A stretch of DNA of 64,000 bases, from the NCBI GenBank assembly GCA_033063855.1, contig CP093830.1, forward strand, positions 14,384,854-14,448,853. Reading direction: 5' to 3'. Position 1 is the first letter of the stretch; each line of letters starts with the position of its first letter. The position numbers were made by a program, and so were the translations under genes. Of this stretch, positions 43,690-55,314 are shown piece after piece. A model generated the notes under the pieces. That model worked only from the letters and a program-made list of their open reading frames with translations, did not search any database and was not told the origin of the DNA. The DNA is from Smittia aterrima. Taxonomy: Eukaryota; Arthropoda; Insecta; Diptera; Chironomidae.

Positions 43690-46600
43690 CTAGTTGCTGC
43701 TGGATTTTTTTGCTGCAGTTTTTCCAAAGTCCTCGATTGTTTCCAACTCGGAATAATCATTTTGGTCAGCATTAGTGTCGTAATACTGATAATCATAGCT
43801 AACGTCTTTCTCTATCTTTGCTCTTTTCGGCTTAAAGGTTGTCGACGAAGGAACCACAGTAGGTTTAGAGAAAGGTCTTGGACTGGACTTTTCTGTGATG
43901 GCTGTTGAATAATCCTTGAATTTAGAAATGCTCCGTTCTCTTTCTTTCTCAGCTCTCAGTTGATTTCCACTTGCAAAAATATTCTGTGAGTGAGCCGTTT
44001 TTAAAAATTCATCTTCACCGCTGTTTTGATTCTGAGGCTTGAATGTCGTCGATGTTTGGTAGAAATTATTATTATTGTTCTGATTGAGCGTATTACGAGC
44101 TGGCACCGTAATCTTTGTCGTTTTCACTTTATTTCTATAAAAATCTTTCTCATAAAGCTCTGGTCTATACTGTCCATCATCTTCTTCTCCTTCGGCTAAA
44201 GGTCTAACACTTGGAGTGGACGAGAAGAAGTTACTATTCCTAGTGGTCTGTTGTTGATGGTAGTTGTTTTGAAATTGTGTATTGAAATTGTTGAACTGCG
44301 GTTGTGGTGTAGTTTGTGCGTTGAAGTTATTGAAATTTTGTTGAGGAGTCGATTGAATATTTAAATTGTTGAAAAGTGGCGCTGGAGATGTTTGAGTATT
44401 AAAATTGTTTAGTTGTGATTGTGGTGTCGTGTTAAGTGTGGATGTGTCTTGGGACTGAGTTGATGTGAATTGAGCATAATATTTGCTTGGGTTTTGAATC
44501 TTTTCTAGTTTTTGTGATGCAATTGAATCAACGGGTTTCTTGCTAAAGTTATTGGTTGGTTTAAATGTTGTTGGATTGTATTGATCTCTGGGAACGAGTG
44601 TCGAGAATTTTTTATGATTTCGTGATTCTGATCGAGACGTAATTTGGGGACGAAGTTCAGGTTGAGTCGTTTTTCTTGGTTCTAGTGGTTGCTGTTGAGC
44701 TGCGAGAGAGAAACCCCGCGGGGAAAGATTTTGATATTGCGACTGCTCTGCCTGATAATATTGCTGAGGATTAAATGTTGTCGGTTTATTTTCTTCTTGC
44801 GAAAGAGTTGTCAACTGTCGGGTAGCGAAAGTTTTGTTACTCTGCTTAGAGAGCCCGCTGCGAGTCGGTTCTAAGTTGAAGTTTGAATGATCAGTACCTT
44901 TCGTTTCATATTTTGTGTTATAAAATTGCGTTGTTGGTTTTTGTGGTTCGGCTGATTCGTATTTTTGAGTCTTAAAATTGAACTTTTGAGGTAAAGAGCT
45001 GATATCTAATTTTTGCTGAGACTTCTGATCCGAGCTTGATCGCAGCTGGTTTGGACTTGGACTGGAGTTCACGCGGTTAAATTGGGGAATAAATTGAGAG
45101 GTGGCGGTGATTGGAGTAGGAGTACTCGCAGCTGTTGATTGGAAGTTGTTGCCGTTTGATGCTTGAAGTGCTCTTCGTTCTTCTTTACTTAATTTCGATG
45201 GAATAATAACGCGTTGCGGAATGGCTCCAAACTGTTGCTGGAAAGAATCAACAGCGTTTGGTGGGGCAGCTGTTGAAGATGAAGGTGATTTGAAATCAAA
45301 ATTCTGAGCTGGAGATGTCTTAAGCTTAGTTGTTGGAGTTTTTTGATTAATTTTTGGTACATCGAAGAAGGTTTCATCGCGATAAGAATTTGTTGGCGGT
45401 GGCAGTGTTGATGTTGATGTTCGTAAAGTATTTGATGAATGAAGAGATGATGAGTTGTTATTTGAGCGGAAGTTGTCATAATCAAATCTACTGCTAAGCA
45501 AAGGTTGAACTACTATTGGAGTGTTCGTGAATGTTTGCTTCGCTTGTTGCTCTGTGAAAGCTCTTTGTGTGGACACTGGCTCTAAATTTCTAGAAGGTGC
45601 TGATGTAACTTCATTTGGGTTCGTGTTTCGGAACTTGCTTCGGCCACGATGACGACCTCGAACCTTTGGTTTGTTGATTGGAGCTTTTGATGATTTAATA
45701 ACATCATCATCAAAATCATCTTTGCCACCGTTTTTGCTATTAAAGAAGTGAGAGCTCTGTGATTGCTTCAAGATTTCGTCATCTGTTGGGACATATTATT
45801 TAACGATTAGCTTTTTATAAACTTGTGACTATCAAAGGTGTACCGTTTCTCTGGCTATGGAAATTATGAGCAGGTCGATAAGTCGAAACGATGTTGTTCT
45901 CATTGAAATGGTTCCTGGGTTGCTGTGTTGGCCGATAAGTTGAAACAACAATTCGAGTTGTTGTATCTTCATATGTTGGACGAATTGTAGTCGATGTTGT
46001 TGTACTCGGTGCTATAGTTTGTCGAACGGTAGTGGTCGTTTGTCTTGTTGATGGGACTGTGTTTTGTTTGCTCTGGTTCACAATGTACTGCTTGCTTCTT
46101 CTTGCATCACCTAAAAAAGAATTTCTCGTCAAATCGTAACAGACTCAAGAAAATTATTCAAACTTGTTTCAGCGTGTTGCAGATGGAAAACTGATTCATC
46201 TTCATCAGCGAAGCTTGACTTTTTGCTTTCAAAGTTTGATCCGATCCTATAAAGGTCAAAGTTGTCACTTCCATAATAGAGCGTAGCTGCTTCACAATCA
46301 ACGTCGCCCCAATCCGCGCAAATTTGCGCCTCCTGATCGAAAGCAGTTCCGTTTGGGCACAAAAATCTGAAGTCTTGAATCTAAAATGCATTTGAAAAGA
46401 GCGTAAGCATAATGGCATTTCAACTATAACAATAGCAAAAGGTCGCAGCGACGACAAAAGGAAGAAGAATCTGCTGACATTAGACAGACACGATTCTTCT
46501 CTTTGTCATGACATTTTCAACTCACTCCTACTCCAGCGACTTTCACACAAATGTGAAACATCTGACAGTTCGTTTCGGCATCTGCGTAATATCCGCCTAG

Positions 46601-49600
46601 AATTTTATCTCGACACGTGAAGCTTGTTTGTGGCATATTTTGTTGACTATACTTCGGTCTACTTTGGCATGTCGCCAAGCTGACGAGTCCTGAAAACAAA
46701 ACACAAAATTTTATTAAAAAATGAAAACGAAGGTTCAATAATAAAAAAGTGGAGCAGCGAACATTTTTGGGAAGAACCGAACCCAGCCCAACGAAAGTTC
46801 AAACATTCATCGCTCAATCAATTTTTATTTTCATTAAGTTATATTCAAGAATTCACAAAGGCATTTCAATGTCCTCCAATGACTTGATGACACCATCAAT
46901 CAAGTTTTCAGCAGTTTGCTTCGCTTCAGAAACTTCAAAATGCGAGAATTCCAAAGTCTCTTCATCTTCGATGTCCTCTGATCCGCTGAGTATCTCGAGC
47001 TTTCTGACTGTCAAGATTCCATCGAGATCTGGACAAAACTCAGACGAACTCTCATCGACATCTTCTTCAAACATTTCTTCAATCTCAGTCAATTGCTTTC
47101 GGTCACTCTCCTGAACTAATTTCTGTTCAACTGCTTCATCGTATATTTGCATAAGTTTTTCATTTTCATTCAAGAAACATAGCTGCATTGCGTCCTTCTG
47201 TTGTTCCTGACACAATTCAAGAACTTTATTTAGATCTTCAACGTTTGTGAGAGACTCAGGAGCATTTGAATATTCTTCTGCAAAAGTCTCTGTAACAATT
47301 TCGGGCAAATTCGTAAACTGGTAATCAAGCGACTCGAAATTTTGTGCCGAGGTTGACTCGTCTTCAAACCACAACATACTTTCCATTTCATTTGCAAAAG
47401 TTTCTTCTTCACGCATGGGAATTTCTTCAATGCCACTTTTGAATGAAACTTTCTGTTGAACTCCTTTCGGAAATTCACCAATGATCTCTTCGATTAAAAC
47501 TTTTTTCATGTCATCGTTTGACTTTGTCGGCCCCAAAATATTTTCTTCAATGTTACGATTCATCTGAAGCATTTGAAGAATTCTGTCTTGATCGCTGCTA
47601 ATGTCTAACATTTTTTGCAGCTCATCTTTCTGCTTTTCAATTTTCTCTTCATTCTTAATTTGCTGAATCATTGCATCTCGAGTTATTGGCTTTGGTTTTT
47701 TTGGACTTTCAGTTGTGTCACCTTCTCCATTCATCATTGCGTATGCTTGTTGTTCCATCTCATACATCTCCATGAGTTCCTTTTGGTTTTCCTCGTAAAT
47801 ATCCATTGAGGTCTCTTCATTTTTTGGTTGATCTTGGACTTGACTGGGCTCTTCCTTAATTAATGTTTCTACCTTAGTAGTTTCTTCCTTTTCTTCGTCA
47901 CTTGAACTTAAAATGGCAGATTCGCCACGTGTCTTGATAAGCAAAGAATTGACTGAACGCCTTATCTTACGGCGCTCTTCACGATTCCATTGTTCATGCT
48001 CACGTTTCTCTGCAGAGAAGCCACCACGTTTCCAAGCCTCGGCACAAGCGCGATCACGTGGGAAGACTGGTCTTGAATCTAAGTATGTCAAAGATTTGCA
48101 CTCGAGGATCATTGTTTTCCTGTAGTTTGTTATTGAACTGACAACGGGGTTTCCTGTCATCGTCAAAACGTGTAATGATGCCATTTCACTGAGAACTTTT
48201 ACAACCATAACATCATCGATCTTATTAAATGATAAATCGAGAATCGAAACGTTGTTACAATGCTTGAGAATCTCTAGACCAGCGATATCACGTAATTGGT
48301 TGTGTGAAACGTTGAGCGTATTGAGAACGGGAAGTACTTGCGAACAGCAGTTTTCCAAAGATTTCATGTAATTGTGTGACAAGACGAGAGTGTCGAGTTC
48401 CTTGCAGTTATCCAAATTTTCAATTTTTGTTATTAAATTATTTTGAAGGAATAGCGATTTCAACTTTGTTTGCTGGTCCAAACCCTCGATTTTGCTGATT
48501 GCGTTGCTTTCAAGCCACAAGCATTTTAGGCCCGTATACTCATCGAGATTTTCAATTAGCGGAAATCCTTGGAAGTGTAAATACAAGACATCGTTGAGAG
48601 CGGGCGTTGTGTAAAGTTTGTTGCGCTTGCACTGATCCAAAATCGCCTTCTTGGTCATTTTTCTACCTTCTTCACGATCAGACATTTTTCCACCTAGCTT
48701 GTTTTTAATTGTGACTGAATCGAGAGCACGAAATAAACATAAACTCAAGCAGCAAAAATCACGATTGAAATTACCAAATCGATTTTCAAAACGAGACTTC
48801 GATCAAACTTTCGTCGACAGAATGCAATAAATTGTCATGGCAACGTGCGACGTTAAACTTTTCTTCTTTTTTTCATTTGTAATCGAGTATTCATCAAAGA
48901 AAATTAAACTTCGATTATTATGGCTTCCTTTGCTTTATGAGGTGTGGCATTGTTAGGTTCGACATCCTGTTGAAGACATTTAAAACCTTTGACATTAAAG
49001 TTCGTTTATGCTATGTGTTCTCATATGCAAATTGAAAATTATTCATTATTGGCTTTATGGTTTGAGATCCGCTTTACAAGTCGTCATTGGTTTGACTTTT
49101 CAAAGCTGTTCAAACAAACGATTTACAGAGTCAATAAATACTCCGAGAAACATCTGAATCCCAGAAACATAAATCATCAATTATTAGAGAGGAGAAGCCT
49201 GCAGTAACATTAAAGCTCGTTTTATTCGTATAGACGACATCGATTTTCCTTAAAGAGATTTATTACTAAATATGACTAATGACGCACTAGCAGAAAAGCT
49301 CGAGAAAATTATGGCGATGCCTGTAGTCACTTTAAATAAAACGAAGACGAAAGCGTTGTTGGTAAGCCTGATTTTAACATCAATGGCATCAACGAGACAG
49401 CAATTGTATTCGCTGTGCAACATCTGCCTTAAACGAGCAAGAATCTCACTTCCATTACTCGTATTTACATTCAGCATGCGACTTTGTCCTTGTAACATTT
49501 TACAGTTTTGCATCGAAGACAAATAAAAAATGAAACTTTAATTTCATGTAAAAGCGAGAAAATTTTTTGAGCATAATTTAAAAAGACTTTATTTGTTGAA

Positions 49601-52600
49601 CTGTCTTGTTTGGAACCGAGAAAATGAGTGGAGGCAAGTGTTATTAAATCATTAAGTGAAGGCTCATTAGTCGACAATCGCAATCTTTTCTTTTGAGTGC
49701 ATCAAATTTCGCAAATCTTAATCTAGCAAAATAACAAACAATCCATCTCTTGTGTCAAGTGCGACGGCAACAAAAAAACAAACATTTATGAATGGAACAT
49801 ACTAGAGATAAAAAGTTAATTAATTAACCTGACGCACCACTCATTCAAATCGGATTCCCATGATCTTAGTCGAGAGTGTCTAGTCTTGTATCTCAACATC
49901 GCGTTTTTTTCGTTTCAACTTTGCACAGTGACACAGATTACAACACGACTCTTAATTGTGTAGTCTCGGAATCATCCATCAGCGAAGAGAGTGCTCCTAA
50001 GATGGCCAAGAAGCAAATTTCCCATCGCACGACGTTTTTTTTGCTCGCACGATATGTGCGAACTAACATTTAACAAAGCATTTAAGAGCGCGACTGACTT
50101 GTAATGAACTTTTAATTGACACGAAATGGATCGTAAATCTCGATAGATTCGTCTACTTTCAGTGACCTTCACATATGAAATCCTATATTAATTAAACTCA
50201 TTGATGTTGCTTCGACTTGATCCCGTCGCGGTTGATTGATTGTTTGCCAGTTGTTCGCGCGTCTCAGATCACTCGCAACCTCCAAGACTTAAACATGCAA
50301 ATATGAAGCTAAGAAGGCCAAAATGCAGTGACGATGACATCGCACAAATTTAAACTTCAGACGCTTGAATCGAGAATTAAGACATTTTACGAAATGCAAA
50401 GAAATTTTTTTCGAGATCATTGAGCAACGTTTTTGTTTTATTTCAAACGAAAGCCAAAAGTCTTCCATTGTTTCCACGTCAGCCGATATATTGAAACGTC
50501 TTTTCGCCTTCTTACTTTGTCTCACTCATCGCCTTAATTGCCTTCATCTCATCCAATTCTTCTCCACGCCACTTTGTGAGTGACCTGTACAGCAGTTTCG
50601 AACAAACCAAAATGGAAATTATGTCATCCATCGGCTAGGTGGAACAAAAACCAAGGGAAATGAATTTATTGGAGCAGACCATTAAGTGTCAGCAATTGCA
50701 TCACTGCAACGACTTTATTTCTTTTCATCTCTCTTTTGTCGGGAGATTCGATCGCTTAGCTTAAAACACAATAAACTTTGATCGCTATCAACGCTAACAA
50801 ATGTGGAAATATACATCTACTCCGATTCTCTACTTGCAGATGGCAATAGACGACGATTGTCGAATGATAAATCTTCGATGCTCAAAGACAGACCAAGGTA
50901 ATGATCGTGAGGAAGAACCGGCGGCGTGATGTAACACTTAAGTTAATTAAATCTCATTTTGATTGCCTCCGGCTTTAAAAAAATCCACTCTATGGTCAAA
51001 CCGTGACCAAAACTAATTTCCATAAAGATTCCCAGGTGATCTTGATGCGTAGACCAGCAGCAACTTCACTCCTCGATTAATTCAATTAATTTAAGACGAT
51101 GAATAATAAAAACAGAATCTATGGCATATTGGATTTCTTTTCATTAATTAAGAAGCCAATCGTTCGAGAAGCTCATAACAATCAAACGATATTGCCTTGA
51201 AACATCACAATCTCGGACTGAATACATCACACACTCGTTTCATTACAACTCACTTGCTCAATCCACAACGAAGGAGAATGTGATGAAATGGATTGAAATC
51301 ATAAATCATTGCATGAATTACAATTTTTCTCTTCAGTGCAACTTAAGTTTATTGGACTGTTTGTTAAACCAACATTGAAAGTCAAAAGGAACTAATTTGT
51401 TGATGATAGATCCGACAGCTATCTCGTTCAAATTGTGACAATTAGAGAAAGAGCTAAGCGCGAGAAAACGTTTTTATTCACAAGGCAGTCAAGGACACGT
51501 CGCCAAATAGTCCAGCTTGTTGAAAACTTGAAATGTCATTAAAAGTCGAAATGAACACAGCAGCATCAAACAGGCTTTCGCATAAGCTTCGTTAGAAGCA
51601 AGTTGTGATGTAATTGGGAACTTGTGAGAAAATAATACAGCGAATAAGACATGAACAACACGAGAAGAAGCAACGAGTATCGATGTTTCCAATCCCAGCC
51701 GCAGATCGAGAGAAGACAAAACTATTAAGAAGAGACGCTTGTGCTGAATATTTGTGTCAATAACATTTTGCTGTTATTATTTTCATTGTTCCTACAACGA
51801 CTTAATGTTAAAGGCAAATGCCATTCACTCACGCTTCGCTAACATGCAATTATCGATGTTTCCGAATTACATTTTTGGAAGTTATTTGTTTGATCTTCTG
51901 TAAAGTCTTTAATCATAGCTGAAATTGGACAGAACTGAACTCAACGAAACAGTTTGCAACACAATCATCGAGTTTCAGCGTGACAAATCGCAAGCCATTA
52001 GTAGTAATTAGCGTAACCGAAACAAACGTTATACTCTTTCTTTTGTCCAACAACTGAAGATGCCAAAGGCCATCGCTTTTTTCATTCAACGCGAAATATC
52101 ATCGAAAGTTTATGCAACCATCATCAAAATATCTTTTTTTTTTCTTGAATAACAATGACTTTCGTCCGAGGTTTCCCATCAATTATGACTAATCTTCCTC
52201 TTGTTACAGGTTGACCGTGTCGTGAATTCCAAAAGAAGTGTTTAACGTCATTAATTCAATTATCAAAAAAACAAGCCTTTTGTGAATCTTTTTTCCTCAG
52301 CGAATGCACACGCCGCGCGACAAGCTTTCCCTCTTTCGTGCCGCAGGAGAGATGAGTGGCACGATTGAAATTAATTTCATCGAAGAATCGCTACTGGACG
52401 CCGCGATTACTTAATGATAGAGCTTGCTTGAGAGCTTATTCCATTTTAATTGCCATTTTGCTTTAGAGAACTCATAATCTTGAGTTAAAAGCAGAGCAGC
52501 ATCGCTAGAAAGTGATTTTTTTTGCTCGAAACGATTGCATGACGACTTCATAAATCTTTAGGATTAACAAGCGATTTTCAAAACGATCTTGACTCGAATA

Positions 52601-55314
52601 ACAAAATTAATTCCTTGAACGTCTCAAGCATAATTCAAGAAGCCTTTCGATCTCGTCTAACGACATTATGCGATTTATGCTGCAATGAATTGCAATTCCA
52701 AAAGCTTGCATCACTGCACATCTCTCAATAAAAGTTGAACGAATTGAAATGAAATCTGTGATGTGAATTTGAAGTAGGAAACGAGTCGCTCGAGTGGGTT
52801 AATTGAGGAAGCATGCAGCTCGTATGTAAGTCATTAGGATCGAAAAGTGCCTTCAAGGGGAGTCGTCGCGATGATTGACGCGCTCATAATTGGATTTGGA
52901 CCACACGATTCAATAATTTTTCAATTCATTCCATCATTTTCACGTCAAAATATTTTCATGTCGATCAAGAAATGCCTCGCAGATCTGACAAACCCTCGCA
53001 AGTTGTCGATGAAACGGTTGAAGAAGACGAAGAAGTCCGCAAGCAAAAGCAGCATATGAGAAATTTGTAGATTGAATTGATGAATCGCTGAAATTGTTTC
53101 GTTTATTTACTTCTCGTTCAATTGAATTTATGATTTTTTAGATGATTAATAAAGAGAGGGCTCGATGTGGGAAGTGAGTGTGGAAAAGTTCGAAAGTTAT
53201 AATTGATTGAAGGTCTAACGAAGAAGATTATCCGGAAGCAAAGAAGCTTACGAGAAAGTTTGTTTTCATTTTCTTTTCAGGTCAAAATGTTAAAGTTCTT
53301 AAATGACGCAATCTCAATTTCCGATAATTCGAACGATCAAGAAAACTCCGCTCGACCTGAGTAATCGTTTGACACAGTTTACACGAATCTCCTCGATCCA
53401 CTTCAGTTCAATTTGTGTCTTCTCCATTCATTGTGCAGCAAAGAAATAAATAACATCACGTTTTGCGGCTCACTTAAAGAATTCCATCGGAACCGTAATG
53501 AGATGGAATTTCTTTGACTATGCAATAACAAAATTTTCATGTGACGCTTCGAAAAGTTTGAGCGAACGAAAGAGATGTCCAAAAGGTGTTGCATAAGCTG
53601 AATTCTTCACACGTCTCAAGCTTTAATCATCGGTCATCAGCACGTATCGGATGAATGAGATTAGTTTGTAAAGCAAAGAAATTGATGAGAAAGGAAATCA
53701 TCGAAACGAACTCAATCGAATTGGCTTTTAATTGAGCCATCGAGACCAAATAAAGCGAAAGGCATGTGTGCTATGTAGCTTCTTGTTATTTTGGATCCAA
53801 TGATGATTAAGATGTCATTCGACGTCGGCATAAACGTTATTGATTAAAGCATAACGATAGACACTTTCCATTTCGGTTCAATAAGAGTTGGCTGGGAACG
53901 GTCGTTGAAATTCACTTCGTGTGCATGCTTATTGGTTGGTGACGTTGAGTTATATGCGGAAATCGAAAGTTTTTGTTAGCAACGCCGCGAAGCCCTTTTG
54001 TTGTGATCGGGGAGAGCAGAGATGACTTAACCTTTCGAGGAATGGGAAGACGTTTCACGCTAAAAAATTCATTACTTCAGATTATAGTGGAATGGATCGT
54101 TTCCGTGCTTTTCAGCGTCTTTTATAATAAAAAATTAGCCACGGCTTGTTATTAGTGCACGACGTTGACATTGAAGTATAAAACTTTAGAACATGGATTA
54201 TTGAACTGGTAATTGGTTAAATGGATCCACTTATTCAATGAAAAACATGATCTCTCATTATATTTTCGAGCAAAGTTGAATTAAGTTTAATATCCTTCCT
54301 AAGTCGCACTGAGCTTAATTGTCGGATGAGGAAAAATTCATCAGCACGATGCACGAGAAAAATATTTTCCGTAAAGGTCATCTTTGGAATAAGTTGAGTT
54401 ATTATAAAGATGTGCTTTTGCGCTCATGTGTTTATGTTGATTTTAATGTTGGGAGTTTTATATTTCTATCGTTGCATCATCGAAGTGAGAAGAAGAATCA
54501 CGAAACACTTTGCAAGGGCAAGCACATCTTTAGTCAAATGAATCTTTTCCATTGTTTCAAACTGTCAAATTATCGAGCATTGAAGTCTTTTGATCGAATG
54601 AAACACAATTATCCAAACAATTACCAAACTTTTTTGACGCAAGGTGAAGCTTCTGGAATTAAGTAGAGGAATTTGATTCGAGGACTTTCCATTTTCGAGC
54701 TGAAGATAATTTCAAATGCAATATTGCATCAATACGAAGAAGAAAATCTTCAAAGTTCATCATGAGCCATGCGATCTTTGTCTGAGGTAATTGTTATTCC
54801 GTTGCATGAAAACTTTGTACTCCGATTCAACTCATCGGGAATTTTTCTGTGAGAAAATAATAAAAAGTTATTTGCTTAAACTTTTGTTTAAACCACCGCC
54901 AAAGTATTTTTCTCCGATTTGCGAAAATCTTTATTTGGCAATTCCTCGTGTAAAACTTTGAAACAATAAAAGAAACAATTAAGGGAGAAGTAATCGAGTT
55001 GTTACAGTTCGCAAGCGAGTCCGTCGACAGTTCAGGAAAACATTTCTTCATGAATTTCAATTTTTCTGGTTAATTGTTCGATTTCCTAAACACGGCGAAA
55101 TTAATTTATAAAAAAATACGAAGCATCAAGTGCAAAGGAAGTCAGAAATCATTTCAGTCTCAATTAGAAACCCATCATCTAGTGGCAACAGAAATTAAGA
55201 ATTATGAAATATTATCGAAACATTTTAGATTTCATTTTGCTTCAGCTTGAAGATGTTTTTGCGTCGAAATGTGACATACTTACCGATAGTCAGAATAATC
55301 CCAAATACATTCAT
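43690..55314 (-). CDS. CPAP1-like chitin-binding (peritrophin-A) secreted protein
   Basis: Exons 55284-55314, 46526-46689, 46164-46380, 45823-46110 and 43690-45782; phases 1, 0, 1, 1 agree and the total is 931 codons (930 residues). The signal peptide MNVFGIILTIGLVSLATCQ is split by an 8.6 kb intron. One chitin-binding type 2 domain (about 35-95) shows FTCRDKILGGYYADAETNC, MFHIC, FLCPNGTAFDQEAQIC and DVDC with six cysteines. The remaining 800 residues are disordered and rich in Thr, Gln, Asn and Ser. One CBM14 domain plus a long tail fits cuticular proteins analogous to peritrophins, group 1, which bind chitin in the cuticle. The first exon is a splice-based assignment; the rest is firm. Confidence 0.82.
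46853..48685 (-). CDS. dtr: Dynein axonemal assembly factor 1 homologue (LRRC50; dtr)
   Basis: Intronless, ATG at 48685 (the frame stays open to a TTG upstream), 610 residues. An SDS22-like leucine-rich repeat block fills residues about 30-200 (LIENLDEYTGLKCLWLESNA, ISKIEGLDQQTKLKSLFLQN and similar), closed by an LRR-cap with YRKTMILECKSLTYLDSRPV. The region FPRDRACAEAWKRGGFSAEK is typical of DNAAF1. The C-terminal half is acidic and coiled. DNAAF1 works in the cytoplasm to preassemble outer and inner dynein arms; in flies it is needed in ciliated neurons and sperm. The gene lies inside intron 1 of the CPAP1-like gene, on the same strand. Confidence 0.92.
   Translation of the reverse strand: MSDREEGRKMTKKAILDQCKRNKLYTTPALNDVLYLHFQGFPLIENLDEYTGLKCLWLESNAISKIEGLDQQTKLKSLFLQNNLITKIENLDNCKELDTLVLSHNYMKSLENCCSQVLPVLNTLNVSHNQLRDIAGLEILKHCNNVSILDLSFNKIDDVMVVKVLSEMASLHVLTMTGNPVVSSITNYRKTMILECKSLTYLDSRPVFPRDRACAEAWKRGGFSAEKREHEQWNREERRKIRRSVNSLLIKTRGESAILSSSDEEKEETTKVETLIKEEPSQVQDQPKNEETSMDIYEENQKELMEMYEMEQQAYAMMNGEGDTTESPKKPKPITRDAMIQQIKNEEKIEKQKDELQKMLDISSDQDRILQMLQMNRNIEENILGPTKSNDDMKKVLIEEIIGEFPKGVQQKVSFKSGIEEIPMREEETFANEMESMLWFEDESTSAQNFESLDYQFTNLPEIVTETFAEEYSNAPESLTNVEDLNKVLELCQEQQKDAMQLCFLNENEKLMQIYDEAVEQKLVQESDRKQLTEIEEMFEEDVDESSSEFCPDLDGILTVRKLEILSGSEDIEDEETLEFSHFEVSEAKQTAENLIDGVIKSLEDIEMPL
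48686..49271. other. Divergent promoter interval dtr / unknown gene
   Basis: 0.59 kb between the dtr start and a plus-strand candidate first exon. No TATA box stands out. It is also part of the CPAP1-like intron. Confidence 0.4.
49272..49361 (+). CDS. Candidate first coding exon of an unidentified gene
   Basis: ATG followed by 30 codons, beginning MTNDALAEKLEKIMAMPVVT and ending KTKTKALL at a strong donor (TTG|GTAAGC), phase 0. The peptide is helical and balanced in charge, unlike random AT-rich translation. Possible partners are a phase-0 acceptor at 53281 (adds 27 codons, then a stop) and one at 50840. The family is not recognised. The gene, if real, runs rightward through the CPAP1-like intron on the opposite strand. 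Confidence 0.45.
50840..50897 (+). other. Candidate internal exon (low confidence)
   Basis: A pyrimidine-rich acceptor (CTCTACTTGCAG) opens MAIDDDCRMINLRCSKTDQ and ends at G|GTAATG, phase 0 in, phase 1 out. It could follow the exon at 49272. Joined to 53281 it stops after eight more codons. Confidence 0.25.
53281..53364 (+). other. Candidate terminal exon (low confidence)
   Basis: A strong acceptor (TTTTCTTTTCAG) followed in phase 0 by VKMLKFLNDAISISDNSNDQ and seven more residues, then TAA. It would complete a protein of about 57 residues with the exon at 49272. The CCTGA|GTAATC context could also be a donor that leads further. Confidence 0.3.

Larger units (their letters stand above)
49362..55283. 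other. CPAP1-like intron 1, no firm gene
   Basis: 5.9 kb in which only the two candidate plus-strand exons above are noted. Other open frames here are short and lack splice or family support. The DNA is likely regulatory and intronic. Confidence 0.5.

Noticed and set aside
54319..54666. Plus-strand ORF of 115 codons
   Set aside because: No family motif, no splice context, and it does not begin with a clear ATG in a coding setting.
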